Source: Stappia indica (GTDB taxonomy: Bacteria; Pseudomonadota; Alphaproteobacteria; Rhizobiales; Stappiaceae). From it: DNA of 64,000 bases. The notes under the pieces are model-generated. The model was given only the letters and a program-made list of their open reading frames with translations. It had not been told where the DNA came from and did not search any database. Position numbers and translations under genes: made by a program. The stretch lies in NCBI RefSeq assembly GCF_020177335.1, contig NZ_JAIVMG010000006.1:1-64000 (forward strand), given 5' to 3'. This document shows positions 7,979 through 17,367 of the stretch, in pieces; within the stretch, counting starts at the first letter, position 1; every line of letters starts with the position of its first letter.

Positions 7979-8247
7979 GCCGCATTGTCCTTCATGCGTT
8001 CCGCGAGGACCTTCAGGAAGTCCCCAACCGTTTGGGCGTCGGCAAGATCGCCGTCCACCGGAATGTAGACGCCAAATTCCTCTTCGATCGCCATCAGGAT
8101 GACGACCATGTCGGCCGATTGGATGCCCAGGTCCTCGAAGGTGGCATCCGGCGTCAGCTTGTCCCGTTCGACCATGCCTTCCGTTGCAACGAGGTCAAGG
8201 AGGCGGTCAAGCGTCTCGGGTGCGATCCCGTCGACTTTCTGTTCCAT
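7975..8247 (-). CDS. Specialised acyl carrier protein
   Basis: This acidic carrier protein is about 90 residues from the ATG at 8247. An in-frame ATG at 8292 would add 15 residues; neither start has an ideal ribosome-binding site, and 8247 fits the ACP fold. The phosphopantetheine site is S44 in FEDLGIQSADMV, where the usual D-S-L is replaced by Q-S-A, so it is clearly not the housekeeping AcpP. Helices II and III are recognisable (MVVILMAIEEEFGVYIP). It is first in the operon and overlaps the KAS by four bases. A dedicated ACP with its own KAS and dehydratase implies a separate acyl pathway. Confidence 0.82.
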   Translation of the reverse strand: MEQKVDGIAPETLDRLLDLVATEGMVERDKLTPDATFEDLGIQSADMVVILMAIEEEFGVYIPVDGDLADAQTVGDFLKVLAERMKDNAA

Positions 8248-8534
8248 GTGGCTTGTCTGTCCCTGTTGGCCCGACGTCTTTCGGGCTGTCATAAGTCCTT
8301 GTCGGCTTAGTATCCAGCAGGAAATGCACCGATAGCGCGCGCGGCAGCTTTCCTGCAGGTCTCCCTGACCATCCGGTCTGTGGGGCGCGGCTTGTCATAC
8401 GGGGCGGCAATCCGGTAAGGACTGGCAATGCTGCTTGGCGCTGCGGCGCGATGACCTTTGCCGTCGATCTGGTGGGGCATGTGCGCGACGGGCATGGTCA
8501 AGGCAATCGGGGAAGGTCGAATGGGCTGGGAAAC

Positions 8535-9323
8535 ATGATGTCGCGCAGAGGGCTTGTTCTCGGCTTGGTGTTCAGTGCGCCGATCGTCGCCATTCCCCTT
8601 GTTCAGATACCGATGATGGTTTGGGCTCGTTGGGCTTTCTACCAGCGTCACCCCGACTACGTCCAGCATAGCGCTCCAACGATCAGCCGGGCAATTTCTG
8701 ATCCGGTGATCGGCACGCCCTTTGCCGCGATGATCCTGGCGGTAACGACGATCATCGCCCTGGCGCTGGTGCCGATCGTCAACGGCTACCGGCTGGGTAT
8801 CCTGGCGCGCTGCGGGGCGGGCGAGGAGCGCCGGCGCCGGTCGCTGATGCGCTGGCTGGTCATTGTCCTTTCGGCTCAGATCATCGGCAGTGGCGGCATG
8901 GTGGTTTGTACCCAGTACACCTTCGGCAACAATCACGATCTGCACATGCTGGGCAGCTATCTGTTCTTCCTCGGTCAGGGGACGGCGATTCTCCTCAGCG
9001 GGTATCTCGGCTCGCGGCTGGTCGATGTGCCGGACGATGGCCTTCGGCCCCGGCTGGCGCTGTTGCCGCGGATGAATGCCCTCAGGGTTCGGGCAGCGAA
9101 GATTATCACCGCGACTACGGTCCTTTATCTGGCGATGTTCGTGCTGAAGGGGCTGGTGCCCGATACCATCGAATACACGGTCTATTACATCTACACGCTG
9201 CAGGAGATCGTCGCGATCTCCGCTTTCATCGTCTATCTGGCGATGTTCGCGCCGGACCTGTTCGTGATCGGCCGCAGCCTCGGCCGGGAACGGGCGCCGC
9301 TGCCGGCGGGCGTCGCCGGCTGA
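8535..9323 (+). CDS. Six-helix membrane protein, Frag1/DRAM/Sfk1-like
   Basis: This protein of about 262 residues has six hydrophobic helices: GLVLGLVFSAPIVAIPLVQ near the start, FAAMILAVTTIIALALVPIV, LMRWLVIVLSAQIIGSGGMVV, LGSYLFFLGQGTAILLSGYLG, IITATTVLYLAMFVLKGLV and a final segment before APDLF. PTISRAISDP after helix 1 and NNHDLHMLGSYLFF resemble the Frag1/DRAM/Sfk1 family, whose bacterial role is not known. Two adjacent ATGs (8535, 8538) follow GGGAAAC. It is divergent from the mini-FAS operon and convergent with plsC, so a lipid-membrane role is possible but only inferred. Confidence 0.7.
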   Translation: MMSRRGLVLGLVFSAPIVAIPLVQIPMMVWARWAFYQRHPDYVQHSAPTISRAISDPVIGTPFAAMILAVTTIIALALVPIVNGYRLGILARCGAGEERRRRSLMRWLVIVLSAQIIGSGGMVVCTQYTFGNNHDLHMLGSYLFFLGQGTAILLSGYLGSRLVDVPDDGLRPRLALLPRMNALRVRAAKIITATTVLYLAMFVLKGLVPDTIEYTVYYIYTLQEIVAISAFIVYLAMFAPDLFVIGRSLGRERAPLPAGVAG

Positions 9324-9334
9324 GGCGGCGCTGG

Positions 9335-10117
9335 TTAGCGACCCGTTTCGGCGGCTTCCACCAGGATCCGCGTCCGGTCTTCGATCGTCTCCTGCAGGCG
9401 GGCGCGGAACGCTTCCTGATCGAGGCCGGGGGGAATGGGCGGCAGGATGTCGATGACGATGCGTCCGGGAAAGCGCCACAGACTGCGCCGGGGCCAGAAC
9501 ACGCCGGAATTGAGCGCAATCGGGACGCACGGAACCCTGAGGCTGCGATAGAGTGCCGACAGCCCGGACTTGTAGCTGGGCGGCGCCAGCGGCGCGCTGC
9601 GGGTGCCTTCGGGAAAGATCACCACCTGGCGCCCTTCGGCCAGCCGGGCGCGCGCATCGCGCACCATGTTCATCAGGGCGGAGGCGCCGGCCGTGCGGTT
9701 GATGCTGATATGTCCCAGCCGCCACATGGTCCAGCCGGCAAGTGGAATGAGGGTCAGCTCTCGTTTCAGCACGATGGCCGGATCGTCGAGAATGACCTGC
9801 AGCGCCAGGGTTTCGAAGGCCGACTGGTGCTTGGAGGCAACGAGACAGCCGCCTATCGGCAGGTTCTCACGGCCTCGCACCTCGTAGTCGAGACCGGCGA
9901 TCACCTTCAGCAGCCACAGCCAGAACCGGAGCACCTGGCGGACGATCGCTAGGCAGGCGCGCCGTGGCATGATCAGGAGCGGGGTCAGCACCGACATCAG
10001 CACGAGAGAGGCGAGGACCAGCAAGAGGAACGCCAGAGAGCGCAGCACCACCAGCGGTCCGGCGCGGAGCGGCCGGAACCGGCTCGCGGGCGCGCGATCA
10101 GGGCCGGCGGGCGTCAC
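9335..10117 (-). CDS. plsC: 1-acyl-sn-glycerol-3-phosphate acyltransferase
   Basis: This 260-residue membrane-associated acyltransferase adds the second acyl chain to lysophosphatidate. An N-terminal membrane segment (PLVVLRSLAFLLLVLASLVL) is followed by the acyltransferase block. The catalytic motif is H97-QSAF-E102, an HX4E variant of HX4D. Further on are INRTAG and FPEGTRS, the substrate-phosphate motif, then VPIALNSG. Glutamate at the sixth position appears in some alphaproteobacterial PlsC proteins, so activity is expected. Upstream on the same strand, 28 bases away, is the FAH-family gene. It may be one of several PlsC paralogues in the genome. Confidence 0.9.
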   Translation of the reverse strand: MTPAGPDRAPASRFRPLRAGPLVVLRSLAFLLLVLASLVLMSVLTPLLIMPRRACLAIVRQVLRFWLWLLKVIAGLDYEVRGRENLPIGGCLVASKHQSAFETLALQVILDDPAIVLKRELTLIPLAGWTMWRLGHISINRTAGASALMNMVRDARARLAEGRQVVIFPEGTRSAPLAPPSYKSGLSALYRSLRVPCVPIALNSGVFWPRRSLWRFPGRIVIDILPPIPPGLDQEAFRARLQETIEDRTRILVEAAETGR

Positions 10118-10145
10118 GCGCGCCCCTTCCGCAGGAGGGGAGGGA

Positions 10146-10844
10146 TCATGCGCGCGGACCGATGGTCAGGGAAATATCGGTGATGCCTTCGATGCCGCCT
10201 TCGATCTTGTCGCCGGGCTGCAGCGGGCCGACGCCGGCCGGGGTGCCGGTCAGGATCAGATCGCCCGGCTCGAGGCGCACGGCGCGGCTGCAGATGGCGA
10301 CGATATCGGCGACCGGCCAGATCTGGTCGGCCAGATCGCCCTCCTGACGCAGCTCGCCATTGACCTTGAGCCAGATGCGTCCCGAAACCGGATGGCCGAT
10401 CCGGCCGGCGGGGATCAGCGGTGCGCAAGGGGCGGATTGATCGAAACCCTTGGCCCAGTCCCAGGGGCGACCGAGTTTCTTGGCCTGGGCCTGCAAATCG
10501 CGGCGAGTGAGGTCGAGGCCGGCGCCATAGCCCCAGATGTGATCGTTGGCCGCAGCCGGGTCGATGTCGCTGCCGCCGACGCCGATGGCCACCACCAGCT
10601 CCATCTCGTGATGGAGGTCTTCCGTCAGCGGCGGATAGGGCACCGTGCCGCCGGCGTCGCAGACCGCATCCGCCGGTTTTGAGAAGAAGAACGGCGGCTC
10701 GCGATCCGGGTCGTTCCCCATTTCCCGGGCGTGGGCCGCGTAGTTGCGGCCAACGCAATACACCCGGCGCAGGGGGAAACGCTCGGCGCTTCTCTCAATG
10801 GCAAGGCTCGGCTGGCGGGGGGGAGCGATCACGAACTGAGCCAT
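10146..10844 (-). CDS. Fumarylacetoacetate hydrolase family protein
   Basis: This 232-residue single-domain FAH protein cleaves or decarboxylates beta-dicarbonyl acids (acylpyruvase or oxaloacetate decarboxylase-like). Seen: YCVGRNYAAHAREMG, FFFSKPADAV, the metal-binding acidic residues in HHEMELVVAIG and GYGAGLDLTRRD, KGFDQSAPCAPL, and the C-terminal LILTGTPAGVGPL. The start MAQFVIAP at 10844 was chosen because the longer frame has no homology and crosses the divergent parA promoter. The exact substrate cannot be told from sequence. Confidence 0.9.
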   Translation of the reverse strand: MAQFVIAPPRQPSLAIERSAERFPLRRVYCVGRNYAAHAREMGNDPDREPPFFFSKPADAVCDAGGTVPYPPLTEDLHHEMELVVAIGVGGSDIDPAAANDHIWGYGAGLDLTRRDLQAQAKKLGRPWDWAKGFDQSAPCAPLIPAGRIGHPVSGRIWLKVNGELRQEGDLADQIWPVADIVAICSRAVRLEPGDLILTGTPAGVGPLQPGDKIEGGIEGITDISLTIGPRA

Positions 10845-11063
10845 GCGACATGTCCTTATTTGAAGGGGGCGGGGGCGCGACGGGACCGGGCCCGAGTCGT
10901 GCGGAAATAGGATCGGTTGCATTACTAGGGGAAGCCCGGGCGCCGGTCCAGCGGATGCAACTGGCCGGCCGGCGGGGCGTCTTTCCATTTTGTTGCGGCG
11001 TCGGGCGAATTCAGCGTTGTCCGCCGCCTTTCGCAGTGCAACACTGTCGCCGGAGGCGATGAC

Positions 11064-11711
11064 ATGAGTGGCAGAATTCTTTCGGTGGCGCAGCAGAAGG
11101 GCGGATCGGGCAAGACCACGCTGGCCGCGCATCTGGCTGTGGCCCTGGCGCAGAGCGGCGCTTTTCCGGTGGCGCTCGTCGATGTGGATCCGCAAGGATC
11201 GCTCGGCACCTGGTTTGAAGCGCGCGAGCAGGCGCTTGGCGAACGCGCCACCGGCCTGACCTTCCGCACATCCAGCGGTTGGGGCGCGCGGCGCGAGGCG
11301 CGGTCGCTGGCGCGCGATCATGGGCTGGTGATCATCGATACGCCGCCGAAGACCGATTCGGACGTGCGCCCGGCCATCGAGGCGGCCGATCTGGTGATGA
11401 TCCCGGTGCAGCCGACCCAGGTGGACCTGTGGGCCACCGGTCAGACGGTCGAGATCGCCGCACGCGAGAAAACCGCGTCGATGGTGGTGCTCAACCGGGT
11501 GCCGCCGCGCGCTGCGCTGACGGCGGAAATTCTGGAGGAGATCGCCGGGAACGGCTTCCAGGTCTGTGACGCGCGTCTGGGCAATCGTACCGCCTTCGCC
11601 GCCTCCATGGGGATCGGCAAGACGGTGCTGGAGACCGATGCGCGTGGCAAGGGGGCGGAGGAAGCGCGCCACCTGGCGGCGGAAATCGCAAAGGCACTGG
11701 ACCTCGGCTGA
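11064..11711 (+). CDS. Orphan ParA family ATPase
   Basis: This 215-residue deviant-Walker ATPase has AQQKGGSGKTTLAAHLA as the P-loop, LVDVDPQGSLGTWF as switch I, and VIIDTPPKTDSDVRP as Walker B. The segment SSGWGARREARSLARDHG is characteristic of a small stand-alone ParA group in Hyphomicrobiales. No ParB, parS-like repeat or chemoreceptor gene is nearby, so it is probably not the chromosome partitioning protein. Such orphans may position other cargo. It is divergent from the FAH gene and convergent with aat. The ATG is preceded by CGGAGGCGATGAC. Confidence 0.87.
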   Translation: MSGRILSVAQQKGGSGKTTLAAHLAVALAQSGAFPVALVDVDPQGSLGTWFEAREQALGERATGLTFRTSSGWGARREARSLARDHGLVIIDTPPKTDSDVRPAIEAADLVMIPVQPTQVDLWATGQTVEIAAREKTASMVVLNRVPPRAALTAEILEEIAGNGFQVCDARLGNRTAFAASMGIGKTVLETDARGKGAEEARHLAAEIAKALDLG

Positions 11712-11756
11712 CCGGCCACAAGGCCGCGCCGGCAGCGCGGGAAGCCCGTTCTGCCG

Positions 11757-12425
11757 TTACGCCAGCCCGAGAACCGCAAGCACATCGGCGCCGGTGGCAT
11801 TGCGCGGCAGGGCAAAGAAGTCGCCGCTATGGGTCAGACTGGCTTCCAGCATCCGGTCGTAGCGGAGCTTGGGCACTTCGATGACGCCGAACTGGGCGAG
11901 ATGCTCGGTGACGAACTGGGTGTCGAGCAGGGTGAAATGGCCGGCAACCAGTCGGGCGATGAGATGGGCGAGCGCCACCTTGGAGGCATCCCGCTCAAAG
12001 GCGAACATGCTTTCACCGAAGAACGCCGCGCCGAGGCAGACGCCGTAGAGTCCGCCGACGAGGCGGCCCTCGCGCCAGGCTTCCACTGTGTGGCAATAGC
12101 CCATGTCGAACAGCGCGCCGTAGAGCCGGCGGATCTCGCTGTTGATCCAGGTCTTGCGCCGCCCCGGCATGGGGGCGGCACAGCCGTCGATGATGCCGTC
12201 AAAATCGCTGTTGATCCGGATCTCGAACACATCCTGGCGGAGGGTCCGGCGCAGCCGCTTGGGGATGTGCCAGCTATCCAGCGGCAGCACCCCCCGATGC
12301 TCCGGCTCGATCCAGAACAGGTTGGGATCGTCCGCCGATTCCGCCATGGGGAAGATCCCGCAGGCATAGGCCTTCAGCAGTACCTGCGGGGTGATCTCCA
12401 GAGCGTCGTTCTTGTTTGCGGCCAT
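11757..12425 (-). CDS. aat: Leucyl/phenylalanyl-tRNA--protein transferase
   Basis: Aat transfers Leu or Phe from aminoacyl-tRNA to N-terminal Lys or Arg of proteins, creating N-degrons for the ClpS/ClpAP pathway. At 222 residues it has the family hallmarks: [15 protein letters not shown] at the N-terminus, [60 protein letters not shown] and [15 protein letters not shown]. It is the last gene of the aroQ-accB-accC-aat run, 61 bases after accC, an order common in Hyphomicrobiales. Confidence 0.97.
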   Translation of the reverse strand: MAANKNDALEITPQVLLKAYACGIFPMAESADDPNLFWIEPEHRGVLPLDSWHIPKRLRRTLRQDVFEIRINSDFDGIIDGCAAPMPGRRKTWINSEIRRLYGALFDMGYCHTVEAWREGRLVGGLYGVCLGAAFFGESMFAFERDASKVALAHLIARLVAGHFTLLDTQFVTEHLAQFGVIEVPKLRYDRMLEASLTHSGDFFALPRNATGADVLAVLGLA

Positions 12426-12486
12426 GTGCTTTCGTCCCGGAGTGCAGCGTCTCCGGTCCGCAACCGATCAGGATCGTCGATCCGGA

Positions 12487-13836
12487 TCAGTCCTCGCCGG
12501 TCGCTGCCAGATATTTTTCCAGCCAATGGATATCATACATGCCATTGGCGATATCCTGATTGTCGACCAGATCGCGGAACAACGGAATGGTCGATTCGAT
12601 CCCGTCGACCACGAATTCATCGAGGCAACGGCGCAGGCGCATCAGGCATTCCACCCGGTTGCGGCCATGGACAATCAGCTTGCCGATCAGGCTGTCATAA
12701 TACGGCGGGATCCGGTAGCCCTGATAGACACCGGAATCGACCCGCACCCCCAGCCCGCCCGGCGGGTGGTAGTAGGTGATCTGTCCCGGCGAGGGCACGA
12801 AGCTGCGCGGGTTCTCCGCGTTGATGCGGCATTCGATGGCATGGCCCTCGAACAGCACATCTTCCTGACGGATGGTCAGCTTGGCACCGGAAGCGATGCG
12901 GATCTGCTCGTTGACGAGGTCGATGCCGGTGATCATCTCCGTCACCGGATGTTCCACCTGAAGACGGGTGTTCATCTCGATGAAGTAGAACTCGCCGTTC
13001 TCATAGAGGAACTCGATGGTGCCGACGCCGCGGTACTTGAGCTTGCGCATGGCATCGGCGACGATCTCGCCGATTTCGGTGCGCTGGCTGGCATTGAGGG
13101 CCGGGGAGGGCGCCTCTTCCCACACCTTCTGGTGCCGGCGCTGCAAGGAGCAGTCGCGCTCGCCCAGATGGATGGCATTGCCTTGGCCGTCGCCCAGCAC
13201 CTGGATTTCGATGTGGCGCGGCTTGCCCAGGTATTTTTCCATGTAAAGGGCATCATCGCCGAAGGCGGCCTTGGCTTCGGCCCGGGCGGTCGACAGGGCC
13301 CGGTCGAGGTCCTTTTCGGTCTCGGCGACCTTCATGCCGCGTCCGCCGCCACCGGCGGCGGCCTTGACCAGCACCGGATAGCCGATTTCACGGGCTATGG
13401 CATGGGCGTCGTCCGAGGGGGTGACGGCGCCGTCGGAGCCGGGAACCACCGGAATGCCGAGCCGCTGGGCGGTCAGCTTCGCCTCGATCTTGTCGCCCAT
13501 GATGCGGATATGATCGGCGGTGGGGCCGATGAAGGCGATGTTATGCGCCTCCAGAATGTCCGCGAACCGGGCGTTCTCCGACAGGAAGCCATAGCCGGGA
13601 TGGACCGCGTCGGCACCGGTGATCTCGCAGGCCGCCAAGAGTTGCGGAATGTTGAGATAGCTGTCGGTGGCCGAGGGCGGGCCGATGCACACGCTCTCGT
13701 CGGCGAGGCGCACATGCATGGCATTGGCATCGGCGGTGGAATGCACCGCCACGGTCTGGATGCCCAGTTCCTTGCACGCGCGCAGAACCCGCAGGGCGAT
13801 TTCGCCGCGATTCGCGATCAGGATCTTGGAAAACAT
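12487..13836 (-). CDS. accC: Acetyl-CoA carboxylase, biotin carboxylase subunit
   Basis: This 449-residue ATP-grasp enzyme carboxylates biotin on AccB in the first step of fatty-acid synthesis. Seen: [17 protein letters not shown] (pre-ATP-grasp), [17 protein letters not shown] (ATP-binding loop), [47 protein letters not shown] with catalytic residues, and ECRINAENP. The start at 13836 gives the conserved [13 protein letters not shown]-terminus after GGGGGTTGAACCG; an upstream ATG at 13854 overlaps the accB stop. It is coupled to accB. Confidence 0.98.
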   Translation of the reverse strand: MFSKILIANRGEIALRVLRACKELGIQTVAVHSTADANAMHVRLADESVCIGPPSATDSYLNIPQLLAACEITGADAVHPGYGFLSENARFADILEAHNIAFIGPTADHIRIMGDKIEAKLTAQRLGIPVVPGSDGAVTPSDDAHAIAREIGYPVLVKAAAGGGGRGMKVAETEKDLDRALSTARAEAKAAFGDDALYMEKYLGKPRHIEIQVLGDGQGNAIHLGERDCSLQRRHQKVWEEAPSPALNASQRTEIGEIVADAMRKLKYRGVGTIEFLYENGEFYFIEMNTRLQVEHPVTEMITGIDLVNEQIRIASGAKLTIRQEDVLFEGHAIECRINAENPRSFVPSPGQITYYHPPGGLGVRVDSGVYQGYRIPPYYDSLIGKLIVHGRNRVECLMRLRRCLDEFVVDGIESTIPLFRDLVDNQDIANGMYDIHWLEKYLAATGED

Positions 13837-13850
13837 CGGTTCAACCCCCG

Positions 13851-14309
13851 TCATTCAAGAATGACGAGGGGCTCGCCATACTCCACCGGCTGCCCGTCCT
13901 CGACGAGCACAGCGGTCACCCGGCCGGCCTGCGGCGCCGGGATATGGTTCATGGTCTTCATCGCCTCGATGATCATCAGCGTGTCACCGGCAGCGACCGT
14001 ATCGCCGACCTCGACGAAATTGCGCGCACCCGGCTCCGGAGCCCGGTAGGCGGTGCCGACCATCGGCGAGGGGACCGCGCCGGGGTGACCGGACGGGTCG
14101 GCCGCAGCCGATGCGGCCGCCGGCTGGGCGGATGCTGCCGCCTCGGCGCGCGGCGCGGCGTGAACCGGGGCTTCGATGGTGATCTGACGGGCGACCCGGA
14201 CGCGGAAATCGTCGCGCTCCAGTTCGATCTCGGTCAGCTTGGTTTCGTCGAGCAGCTCCGCGAGCTGGCGGATCAGATCCTGATCGAGCTTCTGCTTCTT
14301 GTCTGACAT
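13851..14309 (-). CDS. accB: Acetyl-CoA carboxylase biotin carboxyl carrier protein
   Basis: This 152-residue carrier has an N-terminal helical region ([20 protein letters not shown]), an alanine/proline-rich flexible linker of about 45 residues, and a C-terminal biotinyl domain. The biotin-accepting lysine lies in EAMKTMN, the alphaproteobacterial form of EAMKMMN. The thumb region reads [11 protein letters not shown] and the domain ends [14 protein letters not shown]. It is immediately upstream of accC, and its stop overlaps the first possible accC start, consistent with stoichiometric production. Confidence 0.97.
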   Translation of the reverse strand: MSDKKQKLDQDLIRQLAELLDETKLTEIELERDDFRVRVARQITIEAPVHAAPRAEAAASAQPAAASAAADPSGHPGAVPSPMVGTAYRAPEPGARNFVEVGDTVAAGDTLMIIEAMKTMNHIPAPQAGRVTAVLVEDGQPVEYGEPLVILE

Positions 14310-14339
14310 CGTCTTTTCTTGTTGGGCTCCGGTCGCGGA

Positions 14340-14780
14340 TCAGGGCCTGATGACGGTGGAAAGCGCTTCGAGCGCGAGCCGATATCCGGTCGCGCCGAAG
14401 CCGCAGATCACACCGAGGGCCACCGGCGACACATAGGAATGATGCCGAAATGCTTCCCTGGCGAACACGTTCGACAGATGCACCTCGACGGTGGGAATTT
14501 CGACGGCACGAATGGCATCGTGGATCGCCACGGAGGTATGGGTGAAGGCCGCCGGGTTGAGCACCAGGCCCTGGGCCAGGTCGCCGGCTTCCTGAATCCA
14601 GTCCACCAGCAGCCCTTCGTGATTGGACTGCCGGAATTCGATCTCCAGATTGAGATCCTCACCGACATCGCGGCACAGGCCCTCGATATCGCCAAGCGTC
14701 ATGCTGCCGTAGGTTTCCGGTTCACGGGTGCCGAGGCGATTGAGGTTGGGGCCATTGAGGATATAGATGGAGGCGGACAT
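14340..14780 (-). CDS. aroQ: Type II 3-dehydroquinate dehydratase
   Basis: This 146-residue dodecameric enzyme makes 3-dehydroshikimate in the shikimate pathway. Seen: [22 protein letters not shown] with the catalytic tyrosine and arginine of the flexible loop, [34 protein letters not shown] with the Asn and His of the active site, and [22 protein letters not shown]. Length is normal. Thirty bases separate it from accB on the same strand, so they probably form one operon. Confidence 0.97.
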   Translation of the reverse strand: MSASIYILNGPNLNRLGTREPETYGSMTLGDIEGLCRDVGEDLNLEIEFRQSNHEGLLVDWIQEAGDLAQGLVLNPAAFTHTSVAIHDAIRAVEIPTVEVHLSNVFAREAFRHHSYVSPVALGVICGFGATGYRLALEALSTVIRP

Positions 14781-14922
14781 TCATTCCCCGCTAAGGGCGG
14801 CGCGACATCGATCATGCGCGCGCATCACACCGCCCCTTATATGCATTTGCCCCGGGGAGGAAAAGGGGAAACCGGACCGGGAGTGTCGACAACTCCCGAT
14901 CGGCTCTTCAGTGCCACAGGGC

Positions 14923-15681
14923 TCAGCAGCTGCTCTCGTCGCAGTTGCGCGCCGCCGAGATCTTTTCCTTCAACTCGTCATAGCCGACCGCGCCCATCAC
15001 GACGTCCTTGCCGACCACATAGGACGGGGTGCCGGTCAGGCCGAGCCGGTTGGCCAGCATGTAGACCTCTTCCACGGTGGCGCTGACTTCCGGATCGTTC
15101 ATCGCCGCTTCCACCTTGCCCATGTCGAGGCCGGCCTTTTGGGCCGCGTCGAGGGCGCGGGCGCGGTTGGCCTGCTCCCGGCCGCCCATCAGCATCTTGT
15201 GAAACTCCAGATACTTGGAGGAATCGACCGCCGCCACCGCGATGGCGACCTGCGCGGCCTCCACCGAGCCCTGTCCGAGCACGGGGAATTCCTTCAGCAC
15301 GACGCGCAGGTTCTTGTCCTCATCGAGGAGACGCAGCATGTCGTCCATGGCCCGCTTGCAGTAGCCGCAGTTGTAGTCGAAGAACTCCACCAGGGTGACG
15401 TCGCCATCCGGATTGCCGATCTCCACCTGGCGGGTGGAGTTGAACAAGACGTCGGACACGGTGCTGAGCGCATCGGCCCGGGCCTTGTTCGCCGCCGCGA
15501 CCTCGCGTCGCTCCAGTTCCTTGATCGCATCGCGGATCACTTCCGGATTGGCGAGAAGGTACTCGCGCACGATGGTTTCCACATCGGCGCGGGCAAGCGG
15601 CTCCTCCGCGAGAGCCGGGGCGGGCAGGGCGGGGAGGGCAACGGCCAGCGCCAGCATGGCGGTCTGCAGCAGTTTCTTCAT
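14923..15681 (-). CDS. DsbA/Com1-like periplasmic thiol:disulfide oxidoreductase
   Basis: This 252-residue exported thioredoxin-fold protein has a signal peptide (MKKLLQTAMLALAVALPALPAPALA), an N-terminal helical dimerisation-like region (VETIVREYLLANPEVIRDAIKELERRE), then LVEFFDYNCGYCKRAMDD with the active-site CGYC. The cis-proline loop lies in GLTGTPSYVVGKDVVMG. The architecture matches Com1/ScsC/DsbG-like proteins, so oxidase or isomerase activity cannot be settled. The C-terminus carries extra cysteines (RNCDESSC). The start at 15681 is placed at the signal peptide rather than 13 codons upstream. Confidence 0.92.
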   Translation of the reverse strand: MKKLLQTAMLALAVALPALPAPALAEEPLARADVETIVREYLLANPEVIRDAIKELERREVAAANKARADALSTVSDVLFNSTRQVEIGNPDGDVTLVEFFDYNCGYCKRAMDDMLRLLDEDKNLRVVLKEFPVLGQGSVEAAQVAIAVAAVDSSKYLEFHKMLMGGREQANRARALDAAQKAGLDMGKVEAAMNDPEVSATVEEVYMLANRLGLTGTPSYVVGKDVVMGAVGYDELKEKISAARNCDESSC

Positions 15682-15765
15682 CTTTGTCTCCAGGCGGGTG
15701 GGAGCACCCGTATGCGCCAACAGGCGCGCAATTGCGAGAGGACTTGTTGGGTGTTCCGGACGGGG

Positions 15766-17190
15766 TCAGGACCGGCCCGGCAATTTCGGTGGCTGGTAGG
15801 ACACGATATCGTCGGCTTGCAGCCAGGCGGGCGTGCCGCGTTTCAATTTTTTCCGGGCGCGAGTGGCGTAGCGCTTGGCGCCGCGGAAGTCACCCCGGGC
15901 CATCAGGCCGCGGGCGGTGGCAAGGTCGGCCTCGGCCGCCTCGCCCTGCCGCCCATGGGCGATGGCGAGCTGAGAATAGCCGATCGGCGAATTGGGATCG
16001 ATCCGCAGACCCGCTTTCAGCATCTTTTCCGCCTCACCCAGGCGCGCGTTGTCGTTGGAGGCGACAAGGGCGAAGCCAAGCCAGATCATGAACTGGGCCT
16101 CGCGCGGGCGCAGCGACAGTGCCTTGCGGAAGGGGGCGATCGCCGCCTTCGGGCTGCCTGATTCCAGCAGCGCCTGCCCCTTCAGCTCATGAAAATAGGG
16201 ATTGTCCGGCTGCCGCGAAATCAGCGCGTCGATCATCTTCACGCTGGTGCGGCGGCTCTTGGTGCGCATCGACACCACCGCCCGAGCGTACTCGGCCGCC
16301 AGCGACCGGTCGGACGAGGGGTAGGCGCGGGCCACCACATTCGGGTGGCTGGTGAAGGCCAGCAGCTTGGCGCGGACCATGTCGTGACGCGCCTGCAGGG
16401 CGGTCGGCGCCGGCTTGTTGTAGTAGCGGCTGCGTTTGGCGAGGGTTTCCAGCGCGTTGAGCCGCTCGCGCGGCATCGGATGGCTCTGGGCGTAGGGATC
16501 GGTGTATTTCGCCGAGAAAAGCGCCTGGTCGGCGAAGCGGGAGAAGGTCTTCAGCATCCCCTTGGCCGATTGACCGGTCTTTTCCAGGAAGGTGATGGCG
16601 GCCCGGTCGGCGACCGATTCCTCGCCGCGCCGGTAGGCAAGCAGCGTCCGCTGGGCAAGGCCGGCTCCGGCGGTCAGCGCGCCGGCCCCCCCTTGCACTG
16701 CGCTGCTGGAACCGGCCGAGGCGCCGGCCGCGACCGCGCCGGCTCCGAGCAGGATACCAAGGGCGGCCATCAACTGGGCGTTGGCCAGAGCCTGACGCAT
16801 GCGGACCAGGTGATTGCCGGTGATGTGCCCGGTCTCATGCGCCAGAACGCCGATCACCTCGCCGGGGGTTTCCGCATCGAGGATCACGCCGATGTTGATG
16901 AAGATGCGCCGGGCGTCGGCGACAAAGGCGTTGAAGTCGGTCTTGTTGACCAGGATGATGTCGACCTGCGAGCGGGCAATGCCGGCAACGTCGAAGATCG
17001 GCGCGGCATAGTCGCGCATCAAGGCCTCGGTCTCCGCATCGCGAACGAGCGGAAGGGAGCGCTGCGCGGCAGCGGGAGGGATGGTGGCGGTCAGCGCCAT
17101 CACGCCGGCCGTGGCAAGGGCGAGGAGCCGCCGGGGGCGGAGGCGCCGGGGGGGCGTTTCGGCCGCCGATGCGGCTGGGCGATGGTTCAT
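15766..17190 (-). CDS. M48 family metalloprotease with TPR tail (BepA-like)
   Basis: This 474-residue exported zinc protease is implicated in outer-membrane protein quality control. The N-terminus is basic and then hydrophobic (RLLALATAGVMALTATIPPAAA), consistent with export. The catalytic motif is H118-E119-x-x-H122 (LAHETGHITGNH), with the downstream ligand in YRRGEESVADRAA. A glycine/alanine-rich helix follows the active site. The C-terminal third holds TPR-like helices (DNPYFHELKGQALLESGSPKAAIAPFRKAL region). The gene ends 85 bases before the DsbA-like start on the same strand. Both products act in the envelope. Confidence 0.93.
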   Translation of the reverse strand: MNHRPAASAAETPPRRLRPRRLLALATAGVMALTATIPPAAAQRSLPLVRDAETEALMRDYAAPIFDVAGIARSQVDIILVNKTDFNAFVADARRIFINIGVILDAETPGEVIGVLAHETGHITGNHLVRMRQALANAQLMAALGILLGAGAVAAGASAGSSSAVQGGAGALTAGAGLAQRTLLAYRRGEESVADRAAITFLEKTGQSAKGMLKTFSRFADQALFSAKYTDPYAQSHPMPRERLNALETLAKRSRYYNKPAPTALQARHDMVRAKLLAFTSHPNVVARAYPSSDRSLAAEYARAVVSMRTKSRRTSVKMIDALISRQPDNPYFHELKGQALLESGSPKAAIAPFRKALSLRPREAQFMIWLGFALVASNDNARLGEAEKMLKAGLRIDPNSPIGYSQLAIAHGRQGEAAEADLATARGLMARGDFRGAKRYATRARKKLKRGTPAWLQADDIVSYQPPKLPGRS

Positions 17191-17367
17191 GGCAGCGCCT
17201 TGTCGTCTCGATCGTTTTGATGCGCGGCTCTCGACAGAGCTTCGGCTGGAGGGTAGGGAGCAGCCTGACGGCGGTCAACCTGTGCTGGCACGACTTTGAC
17301 AAGGCGAATGCGGCATCAGCTTGACCGGCACCGGCCCATCGGCCGCCGATTGAAAAGGACAGATGTC

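Noticed and set aside
12391-14049. 552-codon open frame antisense to accC/accB
   Set aside because: Mirror of conserved enzymes, no homology.
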